The notes: generated from the sequence alone by a model not told the origin. Shown: positions 47,135-59,320, numbered from the stretch's first letter. The stretch is 64,000 bases of DNA from Aquilaria yunnanensis (GCA_039654915.1 CM077600.1:73231992-73295991), one strand, 5' to 3'. Program-made: numbers and translations.

Positions 47135-47152
47135 AAGTGTGGGGGAATAAGA
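47135..47152 (+). other. Athila polypurine tract
   Basis: AAGTGTGGGGGAATAAGA lies just before the LTR start. The GTGTGGGGGA form preceded by GGGCAAG is characteristic of Athila-type elements. Confidence 0.8.
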
Positions 47153-47154
47153 TA

Positions 47155-48560
47155 TGTGCTAATTTATGCTTATTTTATTATGATTTTTCTTGATATTTGC
47201 TTGTCACTTAAGTATTTTTTATAGGAATTGGTGTTTAAATACTTCATATTTTATTTTAGGTTAGATTTTGGATCTTGTGTGAAATGAAGGATTTTGAAGA
47301 TTTTTGGAGTTAAATTAGAAGATTTTGGAGAAAACGAAGTCAATACGAGATTGAACATGCCCATGTCTAAAAGCATGTAACCTGTCAAGTTGTTTTTTAG
47401 CTACTGAACATGCCCGTGTTTGGAGGAACATTCTTATGTCTAGTGTCACACCCAAGTCAAGAACCGTGTCATTACTGTTTTAGTGAAGCCTCGTATTTAG
47501 AGGTGAGACACAGTCGTGTTAGCAGCTACATTCAACCACTGTTAGGGTTTTGTCAAGATTTTCTTGCAGTTTAGCAAAGAGAGCTAGAATATATAAGAAG
47601 AAGGTCAATTTAGAGTATAAGGTTTGTAGTAAAAGGCTGTAGGAGCCAGTCAGATGATCAACACTGATTGGTTCGTACTGGAACAAGGATTTCTTGGATA
47701 AAAAGACATTTAGAAATGGATTCTTTCGTTTGAACTTTTTTTTTTCTTGTTTTTTTTTTTATTGAGGGGATGAGCTAATTTCCTATTTTTAGTTTTTTTT
47801 TTGTTCTTTTTTTTTAATGAGAGGATGAGCTAATTTCCTATTCATACTTAGATTAGATAAACCCTAGGATGATATTTATTTTATGATTATTTTTTTTAAT
47901 TAAATATATTTTTTTTGAAATTTATTCATCATGCTTTATCATTGTCAGATTGATAGTTGCTGACCAATTAATTAAATGTTTCGTTTCAACCATGTTAAGC
48001 TACCCGCTTGTATGTTTGATTTGATCACCATGTGGGTAGAGGGGATTGCATGCAAGTCTAGAGATGAACTGACATACGACATCTGGATTTAAACTTAGTA
48101 ATGAGGCTTACAGAACTAGAAATGCATTTTTAGCGATTTTGGTTAGAAAGTGATTTTGATCAATCAACCTGGGAATATGGGTTAGCTGCCTTGAGAAAGG
48201 AGTTAATCTAATCTAGGAGTTCTCCATGGTCCAAGATAACTATATGCCCATTAAATCAAATGGATTTCTATGGGGATTGAAATTTAAGCATAATATTTCT
48301 TGATTGTTAATTCATTTGATTTTTTTTCTTATTGTCCTATATTTAATTTATTTTACTTGCTGCAAAAGTTTAATTACTATTAGATAGTTAAATAACCCTC
48401 TTAATTTCTTGACTAAATAATAGGAAAAGGTTGAGTAAGATAGAGAACTTCGTCCTTGTGGAATATGACCTTAATGCTCAATAAACACTATACTAGATGA
48501 TGGGTGCACTTGTCTTAAAGGTTCCTTTTCATTGAAAGCCTCAATTCAATAATTTTAGCA
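47155..48560 (+). repeat. Athila (plus strand) 3' LTR
   Basis: It starts TGTGCTAATT after the polypurine tract and probably ends TTTTAGCA at 48560. The exact end is uncertain by a few bases because no partner LTR is available. It contains degenerate CACGG-CGTG motifs (47350-47530) and a TATA box TATATAA at 47590-47596. Confidence 0.7.
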
Positions 48561-48788
48561 GTGTAGTTAGGGAGCTATCATCATTTCTTCCAACATTTGA
48601 GATATCATTTCCATGATAGTTTGTGAAGATCCCTCAAGCTAACTCCTGGTGAGGGTGGTGGGCTCATCATCCACAGGATTTTAGGTATCCTTTCCTCCAT
48701 TTTGTGGGTATTAACCATATCAACATTCACCATTCCCACACATAACTCCAATTTGGTGGAGTCTGGCTGCTAGGGGTTATTAGGACAG
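48561..48788. other. Flank of the minus-strand Athila, possibly gag-derived
   Basis: The minus strand reads a Met/Glu-rich stretch (MEMISQMLEEMM) that looks like a gypsy gag N-terminal region. It cannot be assigned to a family. It continues across the 12-kb insertion at 60982. Confidence 0.35.
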
Positions 48789-48793
48789 TGAGC

Positions 48794-50152
48794 TGACATG
48801 TTGTTTAGTTCACAACTCTTCCCACAACACTAATTCAATTCTTAATATAGATATGTCAAATCTCTCTATACTTATAAATGGGTGAATTCATAGGAAAGTG
48901 CACCTATTTATACTCAATATTTCTCTATTATTTAACCAACAATTAAAGGGGCTGTTTAGCTAACTAAGCATTAAACTAACATGGTAAAAACAACTAAGTA
49001 AACAACTAGCTACTGGCAGCGGAAAACAATCAACAATCAACTGTCAGGATATGTCATGCTTAGAAATGAAACCCCCTAGAAATCCGTTGTATTACTATTA
49101 CTTTGGTTTAAGAGACATATAATTAATTTGGACCGTAAAGTCCTATCTAAAGTGGATTAGCTCCCTATTATTCCTATTCACTAATCTCTATTCTTAAGTC
49201 ATCGATAAGGTGGCTAGTCTTGCTGTGCTTCACACAAATGCTTTACTAGTTCTCCAACCTAACTACTAGGTTTCACCATCATTCGAAGGCATTATGCCGG
49301 TCTATTACTCCCAACTATGAAAAGATCCCTTATACCCAACAGTGATCCACAACAAATGTACCAAATACCACCTGCAGACGTTCGTTATCTAACATTGAAT
49401 TAATAGGCTAGCTACTATTAATCAAGACATCAAAGCTCATTGGATATATTGCAAGAAAACTATAATTATATTAAACCAAAAGTATTCATAAACACAACAT
49501 TATCTTAGATTCATCTACTCTAAGCATGAGCAAAGAAATTAGTTCATATTGCTGAATAGAAAACACAACAGAAACAAAAAAAAATAAAGAATTAAAGGCT
49601 TCATCTTTAAATTCTTCTCCTTAAAGAAATCCTTGTTGTAATGCGAATCTATTGGTGTTGATCATTGGAATTGCCTTCGGCAACCTTCTATTGTGGAAAC
49701 TAAACTTTGAAACTGTGTATTTTCACCTCCTCTTCTCATATTTTTTCTATTTTTCCGAAAGAACTTGACAAAACCTTAACAGCATATGAACATGGTTTAT
49801 GACACAACTATATTCAAGGCCGTGTTCCATTTATGGATGTAAAAAGCCTGAACATTTAATGGCAAGGTTTGGATCATGGGTGTGACAATAAACACTAGCC
49901 TATTGGATCTAGACATGAATGTGTGGCATTGACATGGGCAGGTTGGATGTCATGTTTACTCCAATTTTTACCAAAACTTGCAACTCAGCTCCAAAACTTG
50001 TGCAAAATCCTTCCTAATACAAATAAAGCTTAAATAAAGCCTAAAAATAAAACATAAACTGATTAAGTACCAAATCCTAACAGAAACACATCAAAAGACA
50101 AGCAATTATCAAGAAAAAGTATATAGAAAACAACTATAAATATAAGCATATC
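48794..50152 (-). repeat. 3' LTR of the minus-strand Athila
   Basis: It is collinear with 59630-60976. A minus-strand polypurine-like tract (GCATGAGGGAAAAC) lies just beyond its right end, after GGGCAAGCAAAAG. CACGG-type motifs occur at 49790-49930. Confidence 0.9.
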
Positions 50153-51540
50153 ATAGTTTTCCCTCATGCTTAAACTTTTGCTTGCCCTCAAACAAACCAT
50201 AAAAAGAAAATCTAAAAAATAAACTATGCTCATACTCTTCAGCAAGAAGACATAAAGGAGAGGATTGAGACTTTATAGGTCTTCAGAAATTAGTAAGACT
50301 ACCAAGCATGTAACACTTTCAATCTAACACTTTCAAAATAAAATAAGTTAATGGGAATAATTCATTCTCAAGCTAGCAACCCATATCTTTAAAGCTCAAT
50401 GAAAACATTAAATTTTCATGTAAAATAAAAATTAAAAACCACGCTCAATTGGAGCTCGGTATGCTCAACCATTCATACCATAAAATGATGGAAATAAGCA
50501 ATTGATTGAACTTTTATACATTTTTTTTTCTTTTCTTTTTTTTTTTCTAGCATTCCTTTTCATGTGTTGCTAAATTTTGCAGCAAGTATACACTATAGGA
50601 GCACTGTCTATACCCAAGCTATTTCTCAATATATTCAAAAGTGATCTTTGATCATACTCATGTCTCTAGCATCTTTTCTAGCTGTGATTGACTATTGTCT
50701 TATCAGAATACCCTAACCTACTTCAACAGTAAGAAACAGCGGAGTAAAAACTGAATCACATTCAATTCTTATTCAATATTGAACAATTAACCACATTTCC
50801 ATCAACCAATCTTACCACCATTCCAAGCATAGGAACTCACAACTTACCATGTTTTGAATAGTATACTAAACACAAAAACTTGATACAAAAATAGTTTCTA
50901 AAGACCATCTTTTACTAACTTGATAAAGAATTGCAAAAACATTTTCAAAACAATTAAGCACATAAGTGAAAGATTTCAAAAATCAATTACTTGATCGTCA
51001 AGTTAAAAACTGAAGACAATAAACCAACAATCATTCTTCAATAATCAATAAGAACATGCTTAATAATATGATTGAAAAACAATTTAGCTCGAACAATTTA
51101 AAAAAATTCAAATTTTTCAAAATTTCAATAATTCAATAAAATAACAAAAAAAATTAAGGCCTAAGCTACCTACTCCCCTACAATTAAGAAGACCATTGCC
51201 CTCAGTGTGCAAATATTATAATCACAAAGTGGAAAAATAGAGGGGCATTAGAAACTAATACTTCCTTGAAAATTTTAGTTACTTGATGCAGAAGTCGGCA
51301 TTCCAAGAGATCATAAAATTTGTTTGAGCCTTGGATTTAGTAGTAAAAGGCTTCCAAGAAAAATAAAAAGATGATCAATAAACATAAATAACGATAAAAA
51401 TTAGAAATAAAAGTACTATAATGGAAATCATAAAAACAACTAAAATAAGGAGCAACTAATGCTTCAATAACAATATCTAACATAACTATTAAAATAAAGC
51501 AGATAATGAAAGGAATAATATCCATAAAGCATAAACGTAA
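50153..51540 (-). other. 3' untranslated stretch of the minus-strand Athila
   Basis: This starts with the polypurine-like tract and continues as AT-rich non-coding sequence with T and A runs (for example 50520-50545). It mirrors 45911-47134 of the plus-strand element. Confidence 0.6.
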
Positions 51541-52289
51541 AAATGAATGGCATGTAATCCATCAATCATCTCTCACTAGAGATGGGCATGTAATGGGAGA
51601 ATTGGTCGCAATGGTTAGAGTAGTCATCATCTAGGTCAACTCCACCGGACCCTTAGTCGTCCCGACCTTTGTACTATGCACCGCAATCATCGAGTCGGCA
51701 GTATGCTCTCTTACAACGGCCTTATTAGTCTCCTTAGAAGCATTCATCTCCTCTTTCTCTTCCACTGTTTTCTCCTCTACCCTCCTAATAGTGACTCCCT
51801 TAATGGCAATTCCACCAATCACTGCCTCCTCCTACTGGTGTATAACATCCACGGCCAAAGCTATCACAGTGATGGCTTCATCTGTCTCAGCTATATATGT
51901 TTCTCTCGGCCTCTTCCCTTTGCTCCTGGCCCTCTATGCTAGAAGGTATCTGGAAATAATCAGTATAATCATCATTCTGCTAGTAGGATGAAGGAAAAAC
52001 ATAAGCAAAAGTGCTAGCAACTTTGAAATGTGAGAAGTGTAAATGCACAGCCTCCTCCAAACTCAAACACTACACCTAAATGGAAGAAAGGTGGATTTTA
52101 ACATTGAGCAAGTGAATTGTCATGAAATCAAGCCTCTAGGATCAACTCCTACCCCTAAAAAATCAATGATGAAGATGATATAGCAGCACTAGTAGAAGTG
52201 GATGCTGTAGGGGTCTCAGCAGCGACCAGCTCCTTGGCGTAGATCTGATCCTATATCCTCAACATGAACCTTGACGAGCCACCAAGGAG
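51541..52289 (-). pseudogene. Post-pol ORF of the minus-strand Athila, C-terminal part
   Basis: The open frame 51631-51822 is Glu/Thr/Lys-rich (RRVEEKTVEEKEEM), like the end of the plus-strand copy near 45650-45880. It is cut on the right by the solo LTR-C target site AGTAA. Confidence 0.55.
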
Positions 52290-52294
52290 AGTAA

Positions 52295-53785
52295 TGATGA
52301 ATACTCATAAGTGTATTGCTATTAAGGGTTTAAATCATCATTATATACTTTGAGTATGATTAATTTCTATATTCTGAGCATTTTTCCACCGGGTTACTAT
52401 TCATATGCATTTTTACTATTCACATGTCACTATTCACCTGACTTACTGTTCATAAACGTATTCACTGTACATATGTGGTTCATTGTTCATTAATATTAAA
52501 ATATATATATATTAAATAATTATTTTTTATGTAGGTAAAAATCATCACTTGGTGGCCATTCACGAGAAAAAATCATATCTGGAGCTGTAGGCATCGGAAC
52601 TGAGTGATTCCAAATTCATCTAAAAGCCAACACATAAATCTTCAACTCTACTTCATTTTGCAAGCTAGTTTAATCATTTTCATTGCCGAAATTTGATTAT
52701 AGATGAGACCCTTTGTTATTTCGTGTGCTAAAGAGCAGTTTCGGTAGAAAAATCATAACTTGAGCTATGGATGTCCGACTTGAATGAGCAAGCTATCGAT
52801 TCAAAGTTAAAGAGGAGATCTACAACTTCCGTGCTTTGAGGAAGAGCTTATCTGATGTCTACGATGGCCAAAAAATTAAAAGAAGTTGCAGCCTGTCATT
52901 ATTGATTTGTATTTACCTACATTTTACCATTTTATTTTTACCATTTCACCCACCCCAAAACTCTATAACTAGGCACCTTGGGGGAAGGGTGAAGGTTGCC
53001 ATTTCTTTGGCCTCCTTTATGTTCTTGTATTTTCTTTAGCTTTTCTTCTTTGTTCTTGTTATTGTTTTCAATACCGAAGCTCTATCCAAGTGTTTTCTCG
53101 TTCTTGTTCTTGTTCTTTCCTTTGATCTTTCAATCCATGTTTATTTCATCTTTCTACATGTTGCTTACTTTTATTATGGCTAACTAATCTTCTTTTTGTT
53201 AAGGTGAAAGGGTGAAGCTTTTGGTATAGAGGTTATGATTGATTTGAATGAATCACAACGTTAACGATATTTTTTTCCTTAATCTATTTAACTTCCTTCC
53301 TTGTTAAGTAGGAGTCTTGATTCATCATAGTCAAATCATTGGCATAAAAGCTGCTTGATTCCCTCTGTAGAACATTGCTCTACCGGCTATATTGGAATCT
53401 TGAGTTATTGTCGACAAAGGTTGGCATGATGGATACTTGAACCCATTAGCAAGTGTTGGCGTTTTAAGATTAATGAAAGTTAATACTAACTAAATTCCAC
53501 TTTTGGGACCTCCTTTATGTGTGGATCTCAATTGAGTGGTAAAATTGGCTAAAATTAATCATAACCGATATGCTAAAAGTGGATCCCCCTAACCTTAGCT
53601 ATTTTAATTGAATTTTAATTTTAATTTACACCTCTTCACACTTTGCACCAAATACTTTCTCTCTTAAAATCCTGTAATTTATATTTTTAATTCACCTCCC
53701 TGTGGTTCGACACTCGGACTCCCAAGATTTATTACTTGTGACAACCTACAATTAGGTTACAACTGCTAGAGCCTAGAGCGCAGCA
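52295..53785 (+). mobile_element. Solo LTR (LTR-C)
   Basis: It starts TGATGAATAC and ends GAGCGCAGCA, 1491 bp, with the perfect duplication AGTAA at 52290-52294 and 53786-53790. The phrase CTCCCTGTGGTTCGACACTC near its right end is common close to the 3' end of plant LTRs and sets the orientation. A TATA-like CTCTATAACTA lies near 52962. It interrupts the post-pol ORF. The lineage could not be assigned. Confidence 0.88.
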
Positions 53786-53790
53786 AGTAA

Positions 53791-54347
53791 CCTTCTTCAG
53801 TGTTTGCATCAACTTCAATGACTCCAAGTTGGCCTTCCCGGGCAAGTGTGACTCTGTAAATATACTATGCTTGTGGAAGGGGGATGAGGTTCATTGCTAA
53901 CCTTGTGATAAACAATCATGCACAAATGACCCCTGTCCTCAACTTATAGGCAATATCTCGAATCGACCAGGTGAAGGCATGACCAAGGTGGTAGTGAACT
54001 CACCTGATGATGCAGTAAAGATAAAAGAAATCCCTCTTGGTCACTACTCTTGTGCTCTCTCCTCATCTGATAATGGAATGTGTGTGCAGATAACGAACAT
54101 ATCATACCACCAAAGGCCTCAACTTGGATGGTTTCTAGACCTTAGGCTGATAAGCAGCCTCATCATTAGCAATCTTGCTCCAAAACTTAGCAGGTGTAGG
54201 GGTATTGCTACTAAAGTCGCACAGTAAACCCTTGTGCTCATCAAACTTGAGTTACTCTTGATAGTAGAAGCCATACCTCCACCAGAACTAATCAATACTC
54301 ATCGAGTAGCTCGTCTCATCCAATTGAAATCTAACTCCATCTTCCTT
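53791..54347 (-). pseudogene. Post-pol ORF of the minus-strand Athila, middle part
   Basis: Phrases WWRYGFYYQ and FDEHKGLLCDFSSN are readable and are collinear with the plus-strand copy near 44640-44850. It is bounded by LTR-C on the left and N1 on the right. The reading continues directly at 58383. Confidence 0.65.
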
Positions 54348-54352
54348 GGTCC

Positions 54353-55042
54353 TATTGGAGATTATATTTCAATAAAAAAATAATATTTATTTGTTAAAAT
54401 CCTTAACAACACCAGCCATTGGTTTTATAATTATAACCATTCTTTACTTTTCCTACCCATTAAGGCCTATAATGTGTACATTAAAACATAAATGGCTAGT
54501 AAAGGTTTTATGAGTATTAATTTTGTTCTAACATTTTTTCAACATACACACACACACATATATATATATGCCTGTTTTTCTTGGATTTTAAAAAGAGATA
54601 CTCTCTCGGCCCTTTCTCACTCTTTCTATATTTTTTGTGAAAAACTATATAGAAAAAAGTCCTATTTTTTTATGTATCACAAAGTTATGGCATTGGGTAA
54701 AGAAAGGTGTGGGTGGAGCTTGCTGGCGACAATGTATCTGTGTGTAGAGTGACAACAAGATGGTTAGGCTATTTTATCCTAAGGGTAGCATAACCAAGGC
54801 CGCTACACCGGTATGGCAAAAAACATCCAAAAGAGAGTGAGTAGACCCATGACTCATTCCAATTATTCTTGATATATAAGTGATATTTTTTCTATTTTTT
54901 ACTTATTTTAGTCTCTAATATATACTAATTTTATGTTACAAAACCGTCTATTTTTGTACTTTCGGTGAGATCAAATTTTTTTTTAAACTTTATGTTTTAT
55001 TATTTGTGAATTTTCTAATACTTTTATGGTGCATGAACAACA
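54353..55042 (+). repeat. N1 5' LTR
   Basis: It is collinear with 57705-58377. The outer end is TATTG and the inner end CAACA. It contains a CA/TA microsatellite at 54544-54569. The ORF 54492-54752 (MASKGFMSINF) has a twin at 57845 in the other LTR and is not a gene. Confidence 0.92.
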
Positions 55043-57704
55043 ACTTTTTGATGTTTTGCTGTAATATTTTTTTTTTTGAACAATTTTATGGCTGGAATTT
55101 TATAAATTTCTCAAGGTTCATTCTTTAACTTGAAGAATAATTTTTCACAAGTTATTATTCAAACATTTTCTGTTTCAAGTCTAAAGACAACTTGTCATGT
55201 TCAGTTTGATTCTCATCATGTGCTTTTCTTACTCATTGCATATGTACTGTTGAAACAATCTTAGATTTATATGGAGGAACTCAGTTTTTTGTTGTTGCTT
55301 TTTATCTTGGTCTTGCAAGCAGCGTTTATTAAAAAAATAATATTTTCATGACAACTATATCCTAGTTTTTTAAAAAAAATTGAGCCCTTTTGAATTTGGC
55401 GTGAAAAATTAAGTTGGTAATTTCACCTGTATCTATTTGTCAAGTGCTTCATGTGGTTTTATGTGGGTCTTGTGACTTGGATTGCTTTTTGCGCGGTAAA
55501 AAAATTATTACTTTGATGTTGTTGCCAAAAATGAGCTTGCGTACTTGCCAAAAAAGTTTCAAATTATATCTCTTATATCAGTAGTGCTTCTGGATGAAAA
55601 GAAAAACAATTGAGAGTGGGTTAATTTATTGATTTCCCCAAAAACAATTTGTTTACGGCGCTTAACATAGAAATCATTTTGAATGGTTTTTTGGTTTCTC
55701 TGGAATGAGATAAAAAAAATGAAGTGCAAAAATTTTTTAGGAACACTGATTTCATGAGAAATGCCTTTGATTAAATTTTTTTTTTAATTTACTTCTCAAA
55801 AATTCAGTTCCTTTTTTGGCACACGAGGAGTCGGAGGAATTACGTATTATGTTGAAAAATATTTTGTTATTTTCTTGGATTTATTGAGGCAAAATCAAAG
55901 TTCCATTTATGGATTGCAAAAGAAAAAAACGAGATCAAATTTGTTTTTGGCAAAAGAATATTGAAAAAAAAATGGCGTATTTGGTAGTTGGAAAATTTCT
56001 CAAACCTAGAGTTTTGGGTTAATTGTTTCTGAAAGAATTGCGATCAAAGAAGTTTTTGAAATTGGAATTCCAAATTATTTGAGAAAAAAAAAAGATTTGG
56101 TGAAAAACATTTTTTGGTGCCAAAATGACTTTTTGTAAAAGGAGAATTTCTTTCTCTTTTAAAGGTGGAAAAGAAGAAGTGAAGAGGAAGCATTTTGTTA
56201 AAATACTTGGAAAATATCTATTGGTACTCATTTTCAATTTTTATTTTGGTCCCTATAGTAGTCGGAAAGATCTCTTTGAGAAATAGAGTCATTTTTTGCC
56301 TTGTACTTTGGAAATGGAAAAATATCTGAGAGATATAAAAATTTGTTACATCGGATTTCGATTGTGGAAATCAAAGTTTGTTGCCTTGGATTCAAGTTGT
56401 GGAAACTTTAAATTTGGTGTCTCCAAAAACTTTTGTGGGAAGAGGTTGGTTAATGATTTAGACTACAATATGAGTTTAAAACAATGCACCAATGCGGCAG
56501 TCATGAACTAATATGGCAATTATAAAATACTATTGTGGAATGTTGTGGCATATATTGAATTAATGGCATAGCCTTTTCCTGATGCACAAAGATCCCAAAA
56601 GAGTTGTGTTATATGACATACTCATGTCCTAAGTAAATGTGAAAACAAGATGGACCCCAATTTATGCTCAATTGAGAAATGCACACGACATAAAAGAACA
56701 ATACAAAGAAAAAAAGATGAACCCCTTAGTTATGCTATTTGAGAAATGCACACCGACCCAAATAAATATGCAAAATAAGATGGACCCTTATTCACATGTG
56801 TGCATACTTATTGAAGCATATACAAGTATCCCATAAAATAGAAAATCATGAAAGTATGCATTATCATTGAAGCATATCAATATACCCATGAGATGGGAAT
56901 CATAAATTTAAATATATGATAAATTTATTAGCCACATGGTATAGGTTGGTTGAAAATAAAATCATGGGAAATGGAATTTGAGCTCAATGCTTATCACCAC
57001 GTACAATCATTGACATCATTGCTAGCTACTTGTGGCCTGTGGTCAATACACCATAACCTTTGTCACTTATTTTTTATAAAATCTTTGATCGAAGTCAAAA
57101 GTTAAAAGGGTTACATCAAGGGGGATGGTTAAGCCCAAATTGAATGGAGCTTCCTACAAGGATATCCAACAAAAAAATCAGAGATCCTGAGGCTTAGGTT
57201 TTGAATGGGAAAAATAAATCATAGAGAAGTCATTGAAAGATGCATCACATTAGAGATTTATTTCTCACTCCATCCCTATGGTGTAGATGCATCTATCATG
57301 TACGGATTAAAGGTTGAGCATTTGCTCTTAATGAGAATCTGTAGCTCTTTATTGAGTGGGGTGTCAAAATTACAGGAGCACCCTTGATGGATTTTCACCT
57401 ATATGAGCATTGGAGTGAGGCTGCTCCATGAGCTATTATTAAAATCACTCATGAAAAAAAATCAGGATATGCACATGGCCATTAATAATGCAGGTTTATA
57501 AGCTTGATGGACAGTAGGTTTATTATGTGTGTTAGGTGAACTTGTACCCAACCATAGTTCAAGGTCGTACCACTATTATTTGTTGAACAAGGAAGTTGAC
57601 TCACTAAGTAAAGGTACAAGATATCACAACCTTTATTATGCATAATAAACTGTCTTTACCCATCTATATATTATTTTGGTTTTTCATTGAAATGGAGAGG
57701 GAAT
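55043..57704 (+). other. N1 internal region, non-coding
   Basis: The sequence is AT-rich. Three spaced repeats of a unit starting AAGATG(G/A)ACCCC begin at 56647, 56714 and 56777. A second pair of repeats (ATTGAAGCATAT) lies near 56811 and 56867. No conserved protein is seen on either strand. Confidence 0.75.
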
Positions 57705-58377
57705 TGTTGGAGATTTTATTTCAATAAAAAATAATATTTATTAGTTAAAATCCTTTACAACACCAGCGATTTGGTTTTATAATTAATGTCCATTCTTTAC
57801 TTTTCCTACCCATTAAGGCCTATAATGTGTGCATTAAAACATAAATGGCTGGTAAAGGTTTTATGAGTATTAATTTTTTTCTAACATTTTTTGAACATGC
57901 ACACACACACACATGCTTGTTTCTCTTGGAGATACTCTCTCAGCCCTTTCTCACTCTTTCTATATTTTTTGTGAAAAATACTATAGCAAAAAGTTCTGTC
58001 TTCTGTATGTATCATAAAGTTATAGTATTGGGTAAAGAAAAGTGTGGATGGAGCTTGCTTCCAACAGTGCATGTGTGTGTGGAGCTACAACAAGATGATT
58101 GGGATGTTTTATCCTGAGAGTAGTATGACTGAGGCCGCTACATTGGTGTGGTATAAAACGTCCAAAAGAGAGTGGGTAGACCCACGACTCATCCTAATTA
58201 TTCTTGATATATAAGTGATATTTTTCCTATTTTCTACATATTTCACTCTCCAATATCAACTAATTTTCTATTACCAAACAGTCCATTTTCAAGTTGTCAG
58301 TGAGATCAAAATTTTGTTTAAACTTTATGTTTTATTATTTGTGAATTTTCTAACACCTTTATGGTGTAGGAACAATA
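57705..58377 (+). repeat. N1 3' LTR
   Basis: It starts TGTTGGAG and ends AACAATA. It has a CA microsatellite at 57898-57915, shorter and simpler than in the partner LTR. Scattered substitutions and indels separate the pair. Confidence 0.92.
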
Positions 58378-58382
58378 GGTCC

Positions 58383-58649
58383 AACTGATATTCCTCGTGT
58401 TAAACTTCAGGGTGCATAGAAACTGGATGGTCAACTCATTATAAATTGGCTCCTGACAATAAAAAACTGATAGCCAACCATCAAAATCTACCAGCTCTCA
58501 AACCTCATCAATCATGTGCAACTAGGCAAAAGTATCCTAGTCAATAACCCAACTAGCAACTAGAGGCTTCTCTACTAGCCTCTAGAACCTCTCATTTTGA
58601 AAGTCCCCCTTAAAGTCTAAAAGTGGATGTCCACATCATGGATTACCTA
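58383..58649 (-). pseudogene. Post-pol ORF of the minus-strand Athila, N-terminal part
   Basis: It reads NELTIQFLCTLKFNTRN up to the N1 site and is in frame with the middle part across it. It is matched in the plus-strand copy by SKLTI and FMCTFKLDIKN. The right boundary is where the inverted gag piece starts. Confidence 0.65.
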
Positions 58650-58884
58650 TATGGATGTAAGTGAAAATGTTCTACAATGGTTTGAATTATGCTTCCAAGC
58701 ATATGATTGATGCAGCAGCTAGTGGTACTTTGAATAATAAAACACCTAAAGTAGCATAGGATTTGATTGAAAAGATGGCCATGAATAACTACCAATAGCA
58801 GTCATCATCTAGAATTAAAAGCAGAGTAGTTACAGTTCAAAATTTTGATGCTTATTCAATATTAGCTAATCAAGCTTCATAGAG
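58650..58884 (+). pseudogene. Inverted gag piece in the minus-strand Athila
   Basis: The plus strand reads VKMFYNGLNYASKHMIDAAA and then KMAMNNYQ, typical of the second half of Athila gag. Its first half lies next to it on the minus strand (58885-59320). The orientation is therefore opposite to the rest of the element, with the intervening 20-30 residues lost. Confidence 0.75.
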
Positions 58885-59320
58885 TGTTTCGGAATTCATC
58901 TAAGTGAAAGCAAAAACATCATTACAGAAACATTGTAGCCTTGGCTGGACAAAAATACTTCAACAAGAATTTTTCAGTAAGAGCATTCCAAGTGGCAATG
59001 GAACCTCTTGAAAATGAAGTCAACCATTGTTTTGCTCTTCTAGTCAATGAAAATGGAAATAGCCTAAACTAAATGTTATCCTCACTAGCTCCATTAGTTA
59101 TAAACGTATCACAAATTTCTAGGGAACTAACAATGTGAGCATTAGGATTCTCATATGCTAAATCGTCAAACTAAACAAAATTCTGTTACAACTAAATAAT
59201 ATTTGGCTTGATCGCGAAATTGTTGACATCTACAGGAGATCTAACCATCCTAGATTTCATTCCTTCAAGAGAAGATTTAGTATATCCAGACATCGTCCTT
59301 TCTTGATTACGATTTTCCAT
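58885..59320 (-). pseudogene. Gag of the minus-strand Athila, N-terminal half
   Basis: The likely start is at 59320 (MENRNQERTMSGYTKS). VNNFAIKPNIIQL, then YENPNAHIVSSLEICDTF, then FRLFPFSLTRRAKQWLTSF are readable and are strongly Athila-like. It ends at SETLYEA near 58885, where the inverted piece begins. Confidence 0.8.

Larger units (their letters stand above)
43560..48560 (+). mobile_element. Athila-type element (plus strand), 3' portion
   Basis: It holds the extra post-pol ORF (44280-45910), a polypurine tract (47135-47152) and the 3' LTR (47155-48560). The gag fragment at 32838-33399 is in the same orientation and is probably the same element, split by the Tekay insertion. No RT or integrase is visible between them, so pol was deleted before or during the Tekay insertion. 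The 5' LTR was not found. Confidence 0.7.
54353..58377 (+). mobile_element. N1: complete non-coding LTR retrotransposon
   Basis: The LTRs are 54353-55042 and 57705-58377. The perfect target duplication GGTCC lies at 54348-54352 and 58378-58382. A purine-rich tract (AATGGAGAGGGAAT, 57691-57704) precedes the right LTR. The interior, 55043-57704 (2662 bp), has no frame longer than about 72 codons and no gag or pol phrase, and no clear TGG-starting primer site follows the left LTR. The TGTTGGAG start is copia-like. It is a non-autonomous element that relied on another element's proteins. Confidence 0.9.

Noticed and set aside
54492..58117. Two similar ORFs (54492-54752 and 57845-58117) that could be a duplicated gene
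   Set aside because: They occupy the same position in the two LTRs of N1. The similarity comes from the LTR pair.
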